A program made the position numbers and the translations under genes. From a bacterium (GTDB lineage Bacteria; Actinomycetota; Acidimicrobiia; Acidimicrobiales; CATQHL01), in assembly GCA_026713745.1 (NCBI GenBank), contig JAPONU010000384.1, positions 1 through 23,743 of the forward strand: a stretch of DNA of 23,743 bases, written 5' to 3'. The notes under the pieces are model-generated. The model was not told where the DNA came from. It worked only from the letters and a program-made list of their open reading frames with translations, and did no database searches. Position 1 is the first letter of the stretch, and the number at the start of each line of letters is the position of its first letter. Below are positions 21,406-23,743 of the stretch, one piece after another.

Positions 21406-21936
21406 TCAGACGAGTGCCCGAATGGCCTTCACCGACCGGTGGTTGCGGGCCGTCATCTCGGTGTCGATGAACCGCGGCAGGCGCTCGACCAGCTTGGACC
21501 GGCCGAACCCACCGGGGGTGTGGAGGTAGAGGACCCCCTCGGTCAGCACGAACTCCTCGCCCTGCGTGGCCAGTTCCCGGAGGCCATCCAGATCGGCGGC
21601 CGGGTCGGGTTCGGCGAGGAAGAAGAAGTGGACCGCCTTCGGATCCTGCTCGCCCTGGGGGAACGGGTTGGCGGCGATGGCGGCGTCGAAGGCGTCGACG
21701 TCGAGGACGAACGTGTGGGGAGCGAACCCGAAGTGCCCCTCGATGGCGCCCCGGATCGAGCGGGCCACCGAGTCACGGTCACCGTCCGGCGAGTCCACAA
21801 CGATGTTGCCGCTCTGGATGTAGGTGCGAACGTTCTCGAAGCCGACCTCGGCGAGTAGCTCGCGAAGTTCAGCCATCGGCAGCTTGCGACGCCCACCGAC
21901 GTTCACGCCCCGCAGGAGCACGATCCAAGTCGTCAT
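21406..21936 (-). CDS. DUF1697 family protein
   Basis: A 176-aa cytosolic protein of unknown function. The N-terminus IVLLRGVNVGGRRKLPMAEL is the DUF1697 hallmark. Further family features are VRTYIQSGNIVVDS, VLDVDAFDAAIAANPF and the C-terminal LYLHTPGGFGRSKLVERLP followed by TARNHRSV. It is of full length. The start at ATG 21936 is supported by GGGAGG 9 nt upstream, so unlike its neighbours it is Shine-Dalgarno led. It lies 164 nt upstream of, and in the same direction as, the RecQ-ComF gene, but that gene has its own -10 box, so co-transcription is not required. It is divergent from the nuclease-like gene. Confidence 0.9.
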   Translation of the reverse strand: MTTWIVLLRGVNVGGRRKLPMAELRELLAEVGFENVRTYIQSGNIVVDSPDGDRDSVARSIRGAIEGHFGFAPHTFVLDVDAFDAAIAANPFPQGEQDPKAVHFFFLAEPDPAADLDGLRELATQGEEFVLTEGVLYLHTPGGFGRSKLVERLPRFIDTEMTARNHRSVKAIRALV

Positions 21937-22094
21937 CGCCGCCAGCCTCCCACGGCCCGCCCACCGACACCCGCCGAGCGTGCCGGCAGGCGAGCCCAAG
22001 GCAGTAGATGACACTCGCTCGATGTGCCAGATGTCGAGCATTCGATGTACGAGGTGTCGAAATACCTCTGCGCGGCCGGCTGGCGCGCCCGCGG

Positions 22095-22100
22095 TAGCGT
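22095..22100 (+). promoter_or_regulatory. -10 hexamer of the nuclease-like gene, leaderless configuration
   Basis: TAGCGT lies 7 nt before the GTG at 22108. It is this hexamer that decides the start against GTG 22024 and ATG 22045, which are also in frame. Confidence 0.45.
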
Positions 22101-22107
22101 CATCGAC

Positions 22108-22656
22108 GTGGAGGAGCAACGGTTCGACATCGATCGTTTCCATCGTTGGGCGCTCGGGAATCTCGTCAGCAACACAAACCGCGGCATCTTTGCTGAGTGG
22201 CTCGTCGGCCAAGCGCTCGAATCCATCGGCGACCGTGAGGTTCGGGAGGAGTGGGACGAGTGCGACCTTCGCTACCGCGGCCTCAAGATCGAAGTCAAGA
22301 CCTCCGGCCTGGATCAGACGTGGCATCAGGACCGGCGGTCGCCACCGAGGTTCGACATCAAGCGTCGGACGTGGATCTGGGATGCGCAGACAGGCGAATC
22401 GACGCCGCACGATCCTCCGATCCGGCCGGCCGACCTCTACGTGTTCTGTCTCCACGAACCGATCCCGGCGACGAATCCCAACGTGCGCGAGCCAGAGGCC
22501 TGGAAGTTCTGGGTCGTGTCGAAGCGGACGCTCGACAACCAACTCGGGCCGCAGAAGTCCGTTGGTCTCTCGACGCTGAGCGAACTAACCGCACCTCTTG
22601 GATGGTCAGATCTCAGGGCCGAAGTCGATCGGTGTATCAAAGAGGTGAGAAGTTGA
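22108..22656 (+). CDS. Hypothetical protein with PD-(D/E)xK nuclease-like signature
   Basis: A 182-aa protein from GTG 22108. RGIFAEWLVGQAL (25-37) supplies a helix with Glu30. CDLRYRGLKIEVKTSG follows with Asp53, Glu62 and Lys64. The arrangement E, then D-x8-E-V-K, fits the restriction-endonuclease-like fold. RPADLYVFCLHEP and AWKFWVVSKR further on look like the core strands often seen after the active site in such proteins. It may be a DNA-end nuclease, a mobile-element-associated nuclease or a solitary restriction-like enzyme; no methyltransferase partner of its own is beside it. The in-frame stretch from 22024 to 22107 could add up to 28 residues, but the -10 box argues against this. A 9-bp inverted repeat follows the gene. 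Confidence 0.6.
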   Translation: MEEQRFDIDRFHRWALGNLVSNTNRGIFAEWLVGQALESIGDREVREEWDECDLRYRGLKIEVKTSGLDQTWHQDRRSPPRFDIKRRTWIWDAQTGESTPHDPPIRPADLYVFCLHEPIPATNPNVREPEAWKFWVVSKRTLDNQLGPQKSVGLSTLSELTAPLGWSDLRAEVDRCIKEVRS

Positions 22657-22671
22657 CTACGGCAGCGGATG

Positions 22672-22714
22672 TGCCTCAGCCTGCCCGACCGCGGGGTGGC
22701 TCAAAGCTGAGGCA
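22672..22714 (+). terminator. 9-bp inverted repeat downstream of the nuclease-like gene
   Basis: TGCCTCAGC (22672-22680) and GCTGAGGCA (22706-22714) are perfect complements with a 25-nt loop. It lies between convergent genes and could act as a bidirectional stem-loop. No T tract is present. The remaining bases to 22830 show nothing further. Confidence 0.3.
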
Positions 22715-22830
22715 GTGAGGCTTGCTGTCTGGGTCACTCGGTCCTTCGAGGCGCTCACCCGGTACCAGGGTCGAGTTCAGTCTTGGCGGGTTCGCCCGAA
22801 CTGGCCCGGCCATCGTGGAGGCGACGCCGC

Positions 22831-23742
22831 TCAGGCGTCGAAGCCGGGCAGGTGCACGTCCTCGAATCCGTCGGTGACGCGTTTCGCCCAGCGCATCAGT
22901 GAGATGGCGCTCGGATGGTCAGTGGCATGAATCATGTGGTACTGCGGGCGACCATCGTCGGGACTCCTGATCAGCTGTGAGACGACGTATTGGTACCCCA
23001 GTCCATACAGACGGTCCGAGAACCTCTGCAGTAGCGAACTTGCTGGTTGATTACCCTCCCAGAGATCCCACCAGGTGTCGCGGCCACCAAGGATGCGATC
23101 CAACGTCTCTGGGCTGAAAGACTCGGGGTAGCGGGTGCGGTCCTCGGGCCAGAGTCTGTAGATGGCTTGATGCGAGTTGAAAAGGATCCAGAGTTCGACC
23201 TTGCAGGTCTTCGGGCGACCGCTGTCCGCGGGCGGGGGTTCGTAGGTCTTCCAATTGGCGAGGACCTCGATGGTCCGCCAATCGAGTTGGGTGGACTCTT
23301 GGTCGAGGAACGCGAAACATGGGCGAGCCTCGTCGAGTTGTCCGTGTCTCAGCAATTCAGGGATCAGCATGTTGCAGTCGCCGGAGTGGATGCGGATCCG
23401 ATCCGACACGCGAGCGGGCAGTGCTCCAACGGCGGCAGTCAGTGCCTCGACGTGGCTCGGATCCTTCTCGATCAGGTCAAGGCTGGCGAACGCCCCGCTC
23501 TTTGCGGCGATCAGCGATGACCCGTCGCATTCGACTTGTTCCCCGTTCTTGGAGGAGAAGCCCCGGCCGGTGCCCGCGAAGGCGTCAATGAACGCGCCGC
23601 CCCCGGCAACCCGCCGGTAGAGCTTCAGGTAGTTCTCGAACACCTCCAGCTTGTCAAGCGTCCAGCCATGGAACTCCCGAACCTCGGTGGCGAGATCGCG
23701 CGCCGTCGGTATTGCTCGACGGGACTCACTTTCGACAGCCAA
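22831..23742 (-). CDS. tcmP: Three-Cys-motif partner protein TcmP family (methyltransferase-like fold), 5' end at window edge
   Basis: About 303 residues are visible. The first in-frame start is a TTG at 23742 on the very edge, so the true start may lie outside. WTLDKLEVFENYLKLYRR (27-44) is the TcmP-type N-terminal helix. AFIDAFAGTGRGFS (50-63) resembles the SAM-binding loop of class I methyltransferases. IEKDP (91-95) and SGDCN (120-124) are the next family landmarks, and CFAFLDQEST (142-151) takes the motif IV position, where related proteins often have D-P-x-G. The family usually neighbours a three-Cys-motif protein (phage Gp37/Gp68-like, DUF5131), which would lie beyond the right edge. 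Function is unproven, and SAM binding or DNA modification is inference. The sequence looks slightly less GC-rich than the left part of the window. Confidence 0.8.
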   Translation of the reverse strand: MAVESESRRAIPTARDLATEVREFHGWTLDKLEVFENYLKLYRRVAGGGAFIDAFAGTGRGFSSKNGEQVECDGSSLIAAKSGAFASLDLIEKDPSHVEALTAAVGALPARVSDRIRIHSGDCNMLIPELLRHGQLDEARPCFAFLDQESTQLDWRTIEVLANWKTYEPPPADSGRPKTCKVELWILFNSHQAIYRLWPEDRTRYPESFSPETLDRILGGRDTWWDLWEGNQPASSLLQRFSDRLYGLGYQYVVSQLIRSPDDGRPQYHMIHATDHPSAISLMRWAKRVTDGFEDVHLPGFDA

Positions 23743-23743
23743 C

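Noticed and set aside
22024..22107. Longer N-terminus for the nuclease-like protein
   Set aside because: Starts at 22024 and 22045 have no ribosome site, while a -10 hexamer sits 7 nt before GTG 22108 inside this stretch.

Overview
The window is GC-rich (about two thirds G+C by eye) and densely packed with genes on both strands. It reads as the chromosome of an Actinomycetota member. The inositol-phosphate synthase, the single-cysteine LpdA-type flavoprotein, the MoeZ-like adenylyltransferase, the abundant GTG starts and the apparent leaderless transcripts all fit that phylum. An Acidimicrobiia-like lineage is a guess that the sequence alone cannot prove. No rRNA, tRNA, insertion sequence or CRISPR array was seen.

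Layout. At 1-182 (-) lies the 5' end of a LysR-type regulator, divergent from ino1 (378-1448, +), with a palindrome over the ino1 -35 box between them. pepA (1607-3079, +) follows. A minus-strand pair encodes a 249-aa unknown protein and a 58-aa one-helix membrane protein, read from a near-consensus promoter at 4104-4132. A beta-lactamase-fold serine hydrolase (4279-5457, -) diverges from a sirtuin (5681-6508, +). A rhodanese-ThiF fusion (6664-7842, +) converges on a giant SpoIID/fibronectin-III surface protein (7987-11610, -). Past a 33-bp tandem repeat come a GDP-mannose dehydratase-like gene (12054-13028), an LpdA-like flavoprotein (13134-14492) and an RDD membrane protein (14498-15007), all +. 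These meet a higher-order 65-bp repeat array and a convergent PhyH-family dioxygenase (15270-16175, -). FxsA (16404-16934, +) and a short MetE-like methyltransferase (16983-18020, -) follow.

The right end (18162-23742) looks accessory. A RecQ-type helicase is fused to a ComF-type phosphoribosyltransferase, and its stop overlaps the start of a divergent DprA-like gene that ends in a possible beta-clamp-binding motif. Beyond it lie a DUF1697 gene, a PD-(D/E)xK nuclease-like gene and a TcmP-family gene cut or nearly cut by the window edge. The helicase-ComF/DprA pair is the best candidate for an under-described system: it brings together on two polypeptides the activities of the ComFA-ComFC-DprA DNA-uptake machinery.

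Two signals run across the window. Eight genes show TANNNT exactly 6 or 7 nt before the start codon and lack a convincing Shine-Dalgarno sequence, which suggests leaderless mRNAs, while other genes have strong AGGAGG-like sites. Three unrelated tandem arrays occupy intergenic gaps between 7.8 and 15.3 kb.
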